From positions 1,951,201 through 2,015,200 of the forward strand of contig ML133478.1 in NCBI GenBank assembly GCA_003864495.1: DNA of 64,000 bases, in the 5' to 3' direction. Below the pieces are notes generated by a model. The model was not told the origin of the DNA and did not search any database. It saw nothing but the letters and a program-made list of their open reading frames with translations. Below are positions 37,601 to 50,900 of the stretch, piece by piece. Numbering within the stretch: the stretch's first letter is position 1; each line of letters opens with the position of its first letter. A program made the translations under genes and the position numbers. This DNA is from Nemopilema nomurai. Lineage: Eukaryota; Cnidaria; Scyphozoa; Rhizostomeae; Rhizostomatidae.

Positions 37601-40600
37601 TAAAGAAAAGAAAAGCAAACCTCGGATATCGCTTGCCATTTCAAGAAAATCGCATATGGGTACATAATTGACAAAAAGAGTTTGATGATAGTGCAGAAAA
37701 TAAAGCCTAGAGATTCGTAAATCGTACCATCCTCGTAGCGCATGGGCTTCTGGGATATCAGGATTGACGTGAAACACGCTGCTATTCATCACGGAAAGAG
37801 ACCGTCCTAAGGGAAAGCGATTGTCCGTTAGAAGAGGGAATTTTGACAAAGGGGAAGTGTGACAAAGGGTAGGAAATGTGACAAAGGGTAGGAAATGTGA
37901 CAAAGGGGAAGTGTGACAAAGGGTAGGAAATGTGACAAAGGGGAAGTGTGACAAAGGGTAGGAAATGTGACAAAGAGGAAGTGTGACAAAAAGTTACATT
38001 TCCTTCTATATAACTTGTTTACTATAACGTTGCTAATGTTAAAGATACTGAAGAAAGAGCATAAGGAAGGTGATGTTTGTATACTTGCAGAAAAATTAGA
38101 TCAGGGCATGAAAGCTCTATTTTCACAGCATTAAGTATCAACTACATGAGAAAGCTTGCTATTAATGACGTCAGGTGAACATACCTCCAAAATCAGAAAC
38201 CTTGGCTCCTTTCACTGCAACGACCGGGCTCGTATTCATATGTTCATCGAACGTTTCAGCCTAGCAATTAAAAAGATTTGCTAAGCAGATAATGATGAAG
38301 CGGTAAGACGGTTCTAAAGGCATTGAGTCATGATAAATTCATGGGCGGGGCTTTGTCTGTTTCCATGTGATAAAATTGTTTTCATGTGATCAGACAACTG
38401 CGAGGTTACAGCATCATGTGTGCAGTTTGCTTGACAGCCAATCAGATTGGCGAAGCTAGCAGAATGACTCAGCAATTTTTGCGATTTGGTTATACGCTTT
38501 CTGTCGAAGCTCGATAACAGTAAGTTATTTGAATAAAATTCAATGACAGCATTGCTCAAATAAGTAGCCGGGTGTGTCGTAGATTGCATATTTTTTCATG
38601 TAGTTCCCACACTGGGAAGGGCACATTGATCGTATGTCTAGGCTTTCTTTGCACCAGAGCTAGAGATAGAACCGACTTCTTTATGGAAAACCATTACTGT
38701 GAGTTATAGCTGCTAGAATACCGTAAACAAAGTTGTCAAAAAGCGTTACACGTGAGAGTTGAGTGATAGGGTGTAATGCTTTTATTTTTTATCTTTCAAA
38801 TTTCTAATTTCAAATGTGCTTCTAATGTCTTTAATAGTCTTTGCCATGGACACACGGCAGTGTATTTTTACTTTAAATTTTAAAAAGCCTCTTTCTTTAA
38901 TAAGCCCCGGCCTCTAAGACTGACAAATTCCAGGTATGAAAGACCCGATACCTAATAGAGTTTTTACGGTAAGCGCCAACTGTCCTACCTGATCTCCCCA
39001 GAGAGTAACATTGACACATGCTTCAGACCGATCAACCACGTTGATGTCTCTTTTGGAAACCTATCATAGCAAAAACAAGATAGAAATTATGTCATATATT
39101 TGGGGTAAAAACAGTATGAATAAAAGGAGAGAGAGCCTTAAGGACAGCTCAAAACAGTACTATTTGCGAGCTGCTGGAAAATAAGACAACTCTTTTAAAG
39201 GGAGATATAATTGTATTCTTTATAGCGCTATATTAAATATCTAAAGAACATACAACCAAAGTACAAGTCTTTAAAAATCAACTGCTTATTCCACACATAT
39301 ATTCTTGATAAAGGAAATTTACTTGTTTGTTGGTGGTTCGTGTTGTAATCTGGACAACATCTTGTGCACTTTTTACGACTCCAATCACATCTAGAGTAAA
39401 GAAATCATTTTTACACTTGCTACTTCAGAAAACAATAGATCGTAATAGTATACCGGATATAAGATGGGCAAACACATTGATATGTAGTTTCTAGAGAGAT
39501 GAGGTTTATTGATATCTCACCCACTATTGCGTCCTTGTTGACATTCTCCAGGTCACTGATGTTCACGAAATTGAACTGAACTTGTGGTAAATCAACACTT
39601 TCTGTGCACTAAAAAAGGTTCAAATACTGTATCAATAAATGGGGTTATAAAAGTGCTACGTCACAAAAGATGAAACCTTTACAAGATGAAACAGAAGAGC
39701 AAGAAGAAGTTAATGAGCATAACAACTTAAGAATGGAATAGAATTCAATGCGTCAATGTAATGTGAACAATGGACCACAACAACTACAAACATAGAGGCT
39801 GGTCCAAACGGGTCAATCAATTATGACCAATATCTTCATTCAAAAATACACTATTGCAATCAAAGCACAATACTTAAAAATAGGGCAACTAACCGGTTCT
39901 ATCATAGAATCATTGTTCAAGTACATTTCATAGTCATTCTTCAGTGATGTGTACTGTTTATTTGCTGTTCTCAATGATCCCTTTGAAATGTAATAAATCT
40001 GCAAAAACAAAAACAAAACCTATTCTAGTGCTGCAACACAGGGAGAAGTGCCTTTAAGAAGCTGGCAACGATAAAAAGAAAGCATTATGTCAATGACTAC
40101 ATATCAACTGCCAATGACTTTGCCTTCTAATGACTCCCATTTTTAGGTAACCTCTGGTTCTTTACCATAGCTGAAACATTTCACAATTATCCTCTTGACC
40201 CCCTGAAGGCCAAATTTGGAAATTAGAGTTTCTTGGGCAACCTTCATTTTAGGCCCACAAGACTCAATCTATGCAACATACACTCATTTTAAAAACATAA
40301 GTGTCACTTTATTGGAAATCCGCAAACCTTTCCAAGCTCTAATGTCTCATAAAACTTGTCAACAGCATCATTGAAGCCAGTGGCTTTTATCTCTCCCTGC
40401 AAAAACACCCTGATAGTTTAAGCTGATACAAAAAATGGCAATACACTGTTTAAAAGACAGACAGCAGCCATTTGATCACAGCTATCATAAAGTGCAAAGT
40501 TCAAACTTCTTTTTCTAAAAAATTAACTTAGGTTTACTTCAAACTTGTTACAGCTTTGATGAATAAGCAACCCGACACAGGGCAGTCCTAGCTAAAGACT

Positions 40601-43600
40601 GAAATACTAACTATAGAAATGATAATAAAACTTTGATAAAATTAATGACTGAAGTAAGAGATTAGGTTTTTATCATCAAAAACCAAAAGGCAAGCATTGT
40701 AAGGCATTTCTAGCTATGGAACAAAATACTACTCAAATGGAACAATGATAATGTATATTTTGCATGCAGTTAAATATCTTACTCACAACCTATTCAATTA
40801 TATCAAAAGTTCCCTGATAAAATAGATCCACCAGACAATTCAATGAATGTTGTGCTGAACATCTCAATGCAATAAAATGAAAAGTGTTATATGGTATCAT
40901 GTCTCATAAAATTTAGAGGATGAATAGGAAAACACAAGAGATTTCCACTTACAGTCTCATCTAACAAATCAACACTAAAAAGTTTTCCTTCTCCTCTTGA
41001 GTTGCTCCATGTCCTTATTGAGCTTTTATTAGTCACTCTTGCCCTTATTGTCCATCTAAAAGAAAATCCAGTAAATACAAAAGAGAAGTGACAAATGTCT
41101 AAATATTTTACTTTCCAACATGGCAAGAAATGGTATCTCCCGAAAGTTAATTTAATAAAAGAAAATTTGTATTGCAAGATACCTGTTCTGGTACGGTGTT
41201 AGGCTGCCGATTGGATGAACAATCATACCCCCTGCTGCGTGAGGCTTGCTTTGCATCTTTGAACTGAAACGAGTAAAATATTCTAAGAATACCAACAAAA
41301 TGCCACTCATTGAAATGTCCATGTGTAGTTGCTAGATGTTGGCAGATCAGAGATGATAATAATAGTATGTGAGTGACAGAGAGATGTAAAGCATTGCCCA
41401 ATCAGAGAAGGAGTATATACAGTACAATGGGCAAATTACAACCCTTACAAAATTGCCTATCAGAAAGGGGGCAGATTTACAAAAGTAATGATAAACAATA
41501 TCTTGTTTTCAAATGCAAAAGCTCTAGCAATGAATGTAAAACTGTATTAAAATTGTAATCTTGCCTTGATGAAAATTAAGGCCCTTTACAAAATGAGATA
41601 CATCAAAACAAAATGTGCTCTTTTTTGGCACCCCTAAAGAAAGTCTCGCCTAATGTAGCCCCGGGAGAATGTCCAATTATTGAACCAACCATGATACTAT
41701 GGTCGTGTGAGAATTAATTCTGTTTCATATTTAGTCTCCCTCACTAGTCTTTTTCAGACCCACATAACAGACAAGATATGAAACTGCTTTCTGCCAGTTC
41801 AACCTTCTCTGCAATGCATTCTGTTTAACAACTGATAAACTCTCAAGAACGCCATTTGACATTTATACTTAGCCAAGATTAAAACCTGACTCATTGGCCC
41901 ATTTGGTGCCATTGGCAACTCATAAGCAGCTTCCTGTGGGCATCAAGCAGTGACTTTTTGACACAAAACTATAGTTGGCTAAATTCTAAAAGTGGAAGTT
42001 TTTTTTATTCCATCAACGAAAGCTTTTGCACAAACCAAAAAACCGCAACAGGCACGGCTGAGCACCTTTCCGCAACATGAAAATGATCCACATCCTGTAA
42101 ATAGTGCTCATCATACATTTATCAAGGTTGTTAATTTTGAGCTAAAATAGCTTCAAGAAACAACTCACCCTCCACCATAAAAGGCACCACCACCCTTACT
42201 TGCACCATAGGGGTTTGATTGGCCATGAGCTGTTCCATTACCAAATGCTAAAATTTCAAGGGAGCAATAAGGAAAACTAAATTGTTGTTTACCAACACGA
42301 AAGATCGATTCAGGCTTAAGGAAACCCATCAACCAACTGCTACTTGGGCTTCAAAGGATTTTTTTAATCAGATTTTTTGTGAAAAGCAATGCATTTTCAA
42401 TAATCCTGATGTATGGGTTTTGAGGGGCATTTATCATATGGCAGGGTTATAACCTTTTAAGTCACAAAAAATCATTTGTCACCTTGGCTGCATGGCAAAG
42501 ATATCACCTTTTTTCAAGACAAATAACTTATGTGGGCCTCCATACCTTTTTTAGCAATTTCAGAATCATTACCTTTTTCAGAATCATTTCCATGCCTTTA
42601 CTAATTATTTAGGATATTTAATTAGTCAAGTTTATTTAGATATTTAATTAGGCAATTTCAAAAACATAACTTTTCTCAATAAACCAATAGTATTCTGCAC
42701 TGATGGAGCCTTTAATAATTATTTAGGATTTTTAATTAGTTAAGTTGCTTGCCATATACATTCTATACCAAGTGTATGACTCATTCATGCCTCAACATAA
42801 TACACTGATTAAAATGACACATTAAATAGTATCTAAAGAAATTTAAAATGAGCTACCTTTTTCTGAATTCCTTAATGGCTGCTTCTGCTGATTAAAACTT
42901 TGATGCTGATCTTTTGCTCCATCTACAAAGGTACATTTTTTAAAAAAAACCTGCAAACTTTGCAAACAAAATAATGGAAAAAATTTAGATTAAAGGCTTT
43001 CTTTATTACGTCAAACAAGATAGGTCACCAAAACCAATGGATGTCAAAAAAGCTTTGGACAAACCTTTAAATTTTAATGCTTAACCACATTTTTTTCTTG
43101 GTAATGATATCAAAATGACTCACTTTGCGATTTCATTTCCTTTGCCATCTCTTCAATGACTGTTATTTGATCACTAAGCTGTTCAGGCTGACCAATTTTG
43201 CCAGAAATGTCTGACGCTGGCTTGATTATCTTCATTCCCAAAACCACAATGACTTTTCTAAAATTTAAAAGTTCCAGATAACATTTTTTTTAAATTTAAT
43301 TCTTTTGTAAACCCTCATGTGGCAGTGACTAACGGTAATCAACACCAGTTGTTCTTAGAAATTAGGAATTTACAGAAGCAGAGGTACCCAAGCAAGAAAC
43401 GACCTTACACAAACCTAACAGTGCAAAAATGAAGATAAATGGACTAATTTCCAGAAACAACTATTCACTGTCTTATCTTATTATATATGAGGGAAAATGA
43501 CCAAAGTCATAAAGAATGGTCTGCAAATATAATTTTGCTACATTATAAACAAATCTTTTAAGCAAATATGTTGCATTGATACTGGTTATGTTTTGTTACT

Positions 43601-45874
43601 TATAGCACCTACTTGTAGCTTAACTGAAAACTTGCATAGGCATAAATATATTGCATCTAGAGTAGATATTTCCTTAGTATATACAATGCTAACCTTGTAT
43701 TTTGTGCCACATTACAAGTATACTGTTCCAGTTGAGCAATACATTTTGCCTCAATATTTCCCATTTCCACCATTTCATTCAATTGCGTTCCAAGCATTGC
43801 AGCTGGAAGTCAATAGCAATCACAAACTTGCAAATACTATTAAAATGTTGTAAACAGCAAAATGCAAGGAGGCTTTCCAAACATGTCAAAAATCTTTAAC
43901 AAAGACAATTATATGCAATGTAAATGAAACAAAAAGGTTAAACTTATAAGAAAAAAATTACATGACCTGTAATCACTTTTGAATCACAGAAAAAAGTGTT
44001 CATTGCCTGACTTGGCATCTTGATGTGCTTGGTGGGCAACATTCTTAGCACGTAAACTTTCATGAAGATAAGTAATAAATGGTACTTTTGCTTAAAAATG
44101 AAATAATAGTTACTTAAGTTTATTAGCTAAATCATAGTAATTATTAATCTGAACACACTTACAAGTATAATAGTTCTGGCCATCTGACAAAACAACTCTG
44201 TGAACAAAGTCACGAAAATAATGAAAAAGGATAATTTAAAACTTTGCAAAATCCAAGAGTGAACAAATTCAAACTGAATTTCAACAACATCATATTAAAA
44301 CAAAGTACAAAAGAAGATAAAACATACCATTTAAAAAAGTGCAGATAAAGAAAAATGGATCCATGCCAAATTGATGAATAAGCAAGCAACAAATTTGTAA
44401 ATAAATACCTGAACCTGTCAGGGCCTTTCGTTGACTGAAGTTTTTTCAAACCCTATAACAAAGAAATTCAAACCAATTAATAACATACTGAGTTTACAAC
44501 AAATATGAAAAATGCAACAACAAGATGCAAGACCACTTTAATATTCTTGGTATAAAGCAAGCATCATTGTGATGGAAATTCCTAGCAAACCTGATAACAA
44601 TGTTAGGTCAACTCCCCCCTTTCCCTAGCCCTTTCAATAATAGATGCATGATTAAAAGAGACATGGCTAGAACTTTGCAAAACTAGTGAAAGGAATGAAA
44701 CAAACTTACAAGCACTTGTACCACTGGATTGGAAGGAAGGTTGTCCCCATCAGCAACCAAAATTTCCTGTAAAAGAAAATTACTTATGTAAAAAACAAAA
44801 GAAAAACAAGCAATTGCCTTAAGGGATATAAATAGGGCATGGTTTTACAGGTAATTTGTCAAACTTTGACTAAATAACAAGAAACCTGACTACCTAAAAC
44901 TCATAATAGCACAATATTAAAATCAAATTGCTGTAGAAAGAAGGGATCCTGCAAAAAGTGAAATTTCAGAAAACCCTGAGAAATTTTGCTACCTTCCTCA
45001 TCTGATTAAATGGCTATATTCATTTGGAGGGTTGATGCCATGCAAGTGAAGGGATCTCAGGAATACCAAGTTTTTATGGTTGAAATTATATTTATCCATC
45101 CTATTTCATTTGCCTACTGTACTGAAATGATGAATAGCAAACATTGTCAGTAGCTGATTAAGCCACTGTCTTCAACTTGCGGTACATGCATGTAACATCA
45201 GTGGTGATTGGCCACAACATTGGCACTTGTTCTTGTTATTACAAACAGCATCTTTGCATAATCTTGAAGACTGTGTGATTGAGTCACATTGACCAAACAC
45301 CAAACTGCCAATCATTATAATTTCACTTTTGCGAAAGTCTTTTGCTAAATCATCCTAACTTATAACTTAACATCCTATAACTTACAGCCTGTAAGACTTT
45401 AGTATACACTTTCTTTCCTTTCTAAACAGAGATATTAGACTTTGGCAACCACTTTGCATAAATATTCAAGATGTTTTTATTATTTACCTGCTGCAACACA
45501 AAATAAACGGTACCCAACAAGTCTCGTAACTTTACGTAATACTTGACGGGCTCTTACAAGCTGAACACCACTAAGTCGTCAACACGGCATGTAACTGAAA
45601 TTTGGTAATAAGTTCGATGCCCACATTTGACTAACCAATGTTGATATATTAATCTGGGTAAAGTGGTAGATGGTATCAAACTGATTTAGTACAACATACT
45701 TTGAGCTTTTGCGTTGACTTTTCATAATTTAGATGTCAACCAGTCTGCACAATTCTTTTTCAGGAATCAAATTTGCAATCTTTTGATAGTTTAATAGCAA
45801 AAAACTAGTAACTAAATATAGCAGCAGTAAACAGATACCTTGATAACCCCTGTTGATAGCATTGACATCGACAT
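34674..45874 (-). CDS. RPA1: Replication protein A 70-kDa subunit
   Basis: RPA1 is the main single-stranded-DNA-binding subunit of the RPA heterotrimer, acting in nuclear replication, repair and recombination. Twenty-four exons: 45839-45874, 44710-44766, 44409-44452, 44163-44197, 43694-43802, 43124-43257, 42857-42922, 42169-42247, 41183-41263, 40953-41055, 40328-40396, 39894-39998, 39521-39608, 39323-39390, 38989-39060, 38185-38260, 37728-37806, 37396-37457, 36970-37034, 36694-36756, 36088-36198, 35559-35666, 35081-35167, 34674-34778. They sum to 1902 nt, or 633 aa (human 616), with all phases consistent. Seen are the N-terminal OB fold ([11 protein letters not shown]), a Gly/Asn/Gln linker, DBD-A ([31 protein letters not shown]), DBD-B ([14 protein letters not shown]), and DBD-C with zinc ligands C499, C504, C517 and C520. 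The C-terminus ends [22 protein letters not shown]. The first of three close in-frame ATGs is taken as the start. Confidence 0.97.
37844..37989. repeat. Minisatellite in an RPA1 intron
   Basis: Alternating GGGGAAGTGTGACAAA (16 bp) and GGGTAGGAAATGTGACAAA (19 bp) units fill about 145 bp. The tract lies between the RPA1 exons at 37728-37806 and 38185-38260. It keeps long frames open on the minus strand, which read as repetitive SHFP-type peptide and are not real coding sequence. Confidence 0.95.
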
Positions 45875-45931
45875 TATGATAAAATTTCGTAGGACAAGAT
45901 TTCGGTCGTGTGTGTCTCGATCGCCCGGTCC

Positions 45932-45942
45932 TTCGCGCCAAA
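45932..45942. promoter_or_regulatory. E2F-type site in the RPA1 promoter
   Basis: TTCGCGCCAAA, which on the gene strand reads TTTGGCGCGAA, fits the E2F consensus TTTSGCGC. It lies about 60 bp upstream of the RPA1 start codon, and a second TCGCGCC occurs near 45994. E2F control is typical of S-phase genes, so the placement makes sense for RPA1. The binding itself is inferred. Confidence 0.5.
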
Positions 45943-47483
45943 TTTCGACGACGCATGCCTAGAGTCTTCAACGCGCCTATTTGGTGAGCCTCTTTCTCGC
46001 GCCGGGATCCTCTCTATCCGTTGCTATCACTGGTCTCTATCAAAAATAACTTTATAAAAGTAATTTTTCGACGAAGGATGCTCTCTCCAAACATATCCGT
46101 GAAATTCCAGGCTAGCTAGTCATTCAAAGCTGATATCCCGTAATGCACGATCAAGCCTGCTCTATGACGTACCGTTTGAAGTTTGCAAAGGAACTATCCA
46201 TAAAGGACGTTGCGCTATGCAACTATCCGTTATGTATCCATGTACATAAGATTCTTCAAAATAATTTCTTGAAATCAATGGCAACCTATTGTTGTGAAGA
46301 CCTATGAGACAAGATTTTGTACAACATGACTGTCTTCCATGTTGATAAGATGTCTTCCATGTCGTTAATACAGCAAGCTTTCGAACCCAGGCACATATGA
46401 ACACATCGATGTTAATGCTGCTGATGAAGTTAAAGAGCCCAAGTGGAATAAAAACAACTTTCTGTGCTTCACACTGTCTACATATTGTGCAAATATAGCT
46501 ATACGCCAATTCTTAAGTTAAAAGATGACATTTACAATGCAATTTCAAGTACATACGACAATTTTATCTGATACCATAAAACATATTTTTTATCTATTTT
46601 CAGGAACTGCCGATAAAAGTCGTTAGCTTGTGACTACTTTTACTCTACAGGCGAAATACAGTTCGATTTCCCTATCTTCATATTACTTGACAGCATGTTG
46701 CAAAATACGATCTATAAAAATTTTGCTGAAATTCTGAAATGATGGAAGTTATCCTTTTGTCATCAACTGCCCTAACATTTTGTGACTACTTTTCAAGAAA
46801 AAACAAAATTACTGCCCAAAGTTAGATATCACCACGTTCGGCCTTGCCATGGCAAAATAGTATGAAATATACTGAAATATTATTGAACATATTCGGATTG
46901 TCTTCATTACATGAAACTTGTTGAAATAAGAGGGCAAGAAGAAGATAAGGGGGTCCTGAAATTTACATGGTATGCGGATTGATAAAATCGAAGTCCTATG
47001 CGCCCAGTTACGAATAAACAGGATAAAAATCGCCGTTATCTAATTTCCAAATATAGAGATATTTCCCATCGCAAGAGCATCCAATTAATCGAGGCTACAT
47101 AACTGCTAAAAAGGAGATGGATTTTACAGAACACGGAAGATGAGATAAATGCTATACCCCATGGTACAATAGGTGATCTATAATAGCGTGGTATTATACA
47201 ATAAGGCCCGAGGTATTTGGCCAAAATTAGCCATTGTTACAACACAACAGCAACAACATTCATTTGCTTGCTATGTGGTGGCCAATCAAGACTTTGAGCT
47301 TTGCTAAAAGAAACCCACGTGACATGCTCCATATACAAAAACAGCACGTTAATGAACTACCCTCGTAAAATAGTCATTTTTGGAAAAATAGCGCTAGATG
47401 AAATGAGTGAAAAGGCAAATTAGATTTGACGCTCAAGCAAACAAAGTCTATCAGAAGGAATGGGGTGGGGTCTTTTCCTGAAT

Positions 47484-47489
47484 TTTATT
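47484..47489 (-). terminator. Candidate poly(A) signal for RIM-BP
   Basis: AATAAA on the minus strand, about 430 bp past the proposed RIM-BP stop codon. It is the first clear match downstream. Its use is inferred. Confidence 0.35.
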
Positions 47490-47916
47490 ATACTATTTAT
47501 AACGAGTTATCTGAATAGCTGTTGAACATATTTAAATTCTGCCAGAGTTGAAAATCATGGATGAACTTGAGATGTATCTTCAATCAAAAACTATTAATGA
47601 CATAAAGTAACCGCAAACATAACCGCTATGCGTACAAATGCTATTACCTAATTATCCAAATGCCCCTGAAAATACCATCACTAGAAAATGTACAGTCCTT
47701 TTCTACAAATCTTTAATGTACAGGGTAAAAAGACATCGGCTAAAATCCCCATTAATGTTGAAAGTAATAAACAAATGGAGAAAGACCGACACATCCATGG
47801 AAGCAACATCTGCGATATAGCAACAGCAGGATGCAATCGTTTGTTCCTTGGATCTCCAGCCTGAATCTCAATTGCTGGTTTGTGAATCCGCGGGTATCGC
47901 TGTAAGAGGAACGCAA

Positions 47917-50900
47917 TCACTTCCCTTTGAGTTTGGAGAATATCTTCTTTCCCTTGGCAAGGAAGCCTTTCTTCTTCTTTGTTTTAGGGCTGTCCACTGG
48001 ACTTGCGCCACTGATTGAAGCTGCAGACGATTTTCGACTGGAACTCTGCAGAAAAATCAAATCTTATCAAGAGTCAACCCAGAATGCCAGTTCCACCATT
48101 CTAAGTTCTTGGTTAACAAAACTTGAACGAGCATAAACAAATATGTTCGTTCATAATTACCAAATAATACCAATTGAAGCTTGATGATAGAGTTTCATAA
48201 ACGTTGCGAAATAATCAATGAAGCTCCCGAAATAATCAAATGAAACTTAAATGGAAGGGTAACTAATCATGGGAGTTTGAGCGTAAATCAAATTTTAATT
48301 ATCATTTTTCAGCACACTTTTTACCCAAAGCCCCATTTTCCAGGTAATACAGGGCAGGGAAAATGTTCGCTCTATGAATGTGCACTTTTCCAAACAAATG
48401 CCTTTGAAGATGCCCGTAACGTGGAAGAAGCTGGCAAGGTGGTTTACCGAATTGAAACATTGTCTTTAAACTATCAACGTAAAATCTATTCAATGAGACA
48501 AAATGTCAAGATGTTTTGCTACATAAATAAAACGTTTGGAAAAATATCTGTTATGCGTAATGGTAGTTTGAGTGAAGTACATTGAAAATATAGATACAAG
48601 GCCAACTTTGGCAGCCTTTAAAAGACCCGGGTCATTCCAATACTTTTACCAAATAGTAACGAAGCGAAAACCTTGGAAGTGATTTTAAGGTTGGGTGCTC
48701 ATTGATGCCACCTGTAACTTTGATTATTTGCGCTAACATGGAAAACATCTCCAAATGATTGACTTGTGTTCAAAGTCACTCAACCAGGTGGTCAGGGGCA
48801 GCTCGTGATTCACCGACGCTCACCGTACAACTCGGCGACAAAAACTGATCCGAAAAACAAATAACAAAGTTTGAACGAATTTTAATATTTAAAACAGACA
48901 TAATTCCAGGTTGACAACCGACAGTGACTGACAGGACACGAGTGATTTTGCGGACGTGATTGGTCGCTGAGCTGTCGAAGATCAATGAGGATAGTTTGAT
49001 TGTTGCCAGTTACTGAATCGGGTTGAATCGAAAGAAATTGGTTTTGTAAACAAATTGCCTAGTTTGTGGTTATCGAAGTAGCCTGCTCGTGATGCAGGTG
49101 TGAAGAGAAGATATGCAACCGCGGATAAGCAATGTGGCAGAGATAAACCGCTCCAGCTAGAGTTAGAAGGAAGGCATCGGTTAGAGACATTGAATCGGCG
49201 AAATGCAGCAGAGAAAGAACTATGAGCTCTCTGGAGCTACAATTCTGACGCTATTGGTTTGCTATTTAATATGCGGCACAAGAACGGATGCTGCTGGAAA
49301 CTATGTGAAAAGCTTCGAGGACTTTAAAATAAAAGAGAAACGAAACCCTATCCCAGCACTGACTCGTGATCTACAATATAATGTTGACTATATAAATAAT
49401 CCATGTTTACTCGCACCAACAGCGGAAATAGCCCCGTTGCTGGATATTGATGAGTTGCAAAGGCAATACAAGGTATGTGTGGTGCAGTGAAATAAAACAA
49501 AATTGTGGATGGTTATCTGTCTATGGGGAACTATAGATTCCGCACGCAAGTCAAACTTCGTCTGTGATTAAAGATAGCCTTCATTCATTAAAGAAAGGCA
49601 TATAAGAAGACTGTCTGGACACCAGCAGTCATCACTTAAATTCACTCGATAGTTGAGTTTATTATGAAATTCTCTGTGATGCTGCAAACACTTTATCACA
49701 AACTATTCACTATATATAGTGGTCTAGGTGCTAGTTTGTGACGGGGGGGGGGGGGGGGGGGATAGTGAACGCCAAGTGACAAAGGTTGGGTACGACTAGC
49801 TTGTCTCGAGGATGCTAAAATCTTTTCTGAGAACCTTGCTGCTTCCTCTAGCTTAAAAGAATATCGGTTACTTGAGATCTACACAAAGCTTTCCAATTGG
49901 TTAAATCTTAAATCTTCCTTGAATTGTAAAAGTAGAATCTGACAATAAAAATAACGAACAAAGAGTATGAATCAGCTTCATTTATCAACAGGCAACCAGA
50001 AAAGCCCTTCTCAGCCAAAGCCAACTCGAACATTCGAAACAACTCTACCACAAAATGATTCTCGAGGGATACTTACTAATGGCATGCATGATTAGAGTGG
50101 AGTTTGGAAGCTCGAAAGCGGAGAGAATGATTGACAAGTGGACGTCCGGATATGACAATCCATCGTTCAAACAAGTGATCGAGGACAACTTGAAGTCTGT
50201 CTTAGACATTGCTGACTCAGCAGTGTCGATAAAGCAGTGCAGACATTGGGTTGTCATGGCAACACGGTACAACGAATTCCAAGTGCCAGCATCGACAAGC
50301 ACCCAGAGCGTGTTCGACTACTTGACGGACAAGCTGAGCATAGGCAGTGGGTCGCTGGCAAAAGTCGGACCATACACTGGCTCCATAATCATGCGCTGCT
50401 TACAGACAGTACCGGGACTCAACAAGGGCGAGAAAGAACGCGTTTCCAAGTTGGTCGGAGCTGGTCAGCAGTTTACATACCAGCTGATCGGAGCATCAAT
50501 GTCGCGGATTCTCGGGCATCACAGCAGCGCGGACCTGCTGCGCATCATCGCCCACGACCTGAACCGCGCGGGAAAGCTGGAACGCGACGAGGTCCGGAAA
50601 CGGGTGCGGTTCCTTGTCAGCGGATTCAGGCTAAGCGAAGTGTGCAAGAGAGGAAAGACTGACCAGGACTGCCTTGAAGCCGTTGAGGCGGATTTCTCGG
50701 CTCACACTCCTCAAGAGGACCCCACAATACCTCCACACCTTCTACATCCAGCCTTGGCACCCCCCGTGAAAACAAAGCCGGCTCTTGAAGAACAACTAAA
50801 ACAAATGTTAGGGGACGATAAACCCGCAGAGCCGGTGAAACCTGCAAAACCAGAACCTAACAAGGCCGGGGGGAACCCGCTCACTAACAAAATCGGGAAG

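Larger units (their letters stand above)
45875..47916. other. Intergenic region between RPA1 and RIM-BP
   Basis: The left end holds the RPA1 promoter. The rest is AT-rich with only short frames, the longest being 115 codons on the minus strand at 46162-46509. That frame is not recognised and is probably fortuitous. The RIM-BP 3' UTR should enter from the right. Confidence 0.5.

Noticed and set aside
37364..37973. Long minus-strand frames of repeated SHFP-type peptide
   Set aside because: They run through two RPA1 exons and the intron minisatellite between them. The repeat has no stop codons by chance.
45480..45560. An open stretch ending at a GTAAAT donor, considered as RPA1 exon 1
   Set aside because: It has a stop and no ATG upstream in the needed frame. 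The exon at 45839-45874 supplies a Met and the conserved LSTGVI start.
46162..46509. A 115-codon minus-strand frame
   Set aside because: No motif, no partner exon and unusual composition; likely chance in non-coding DNA.
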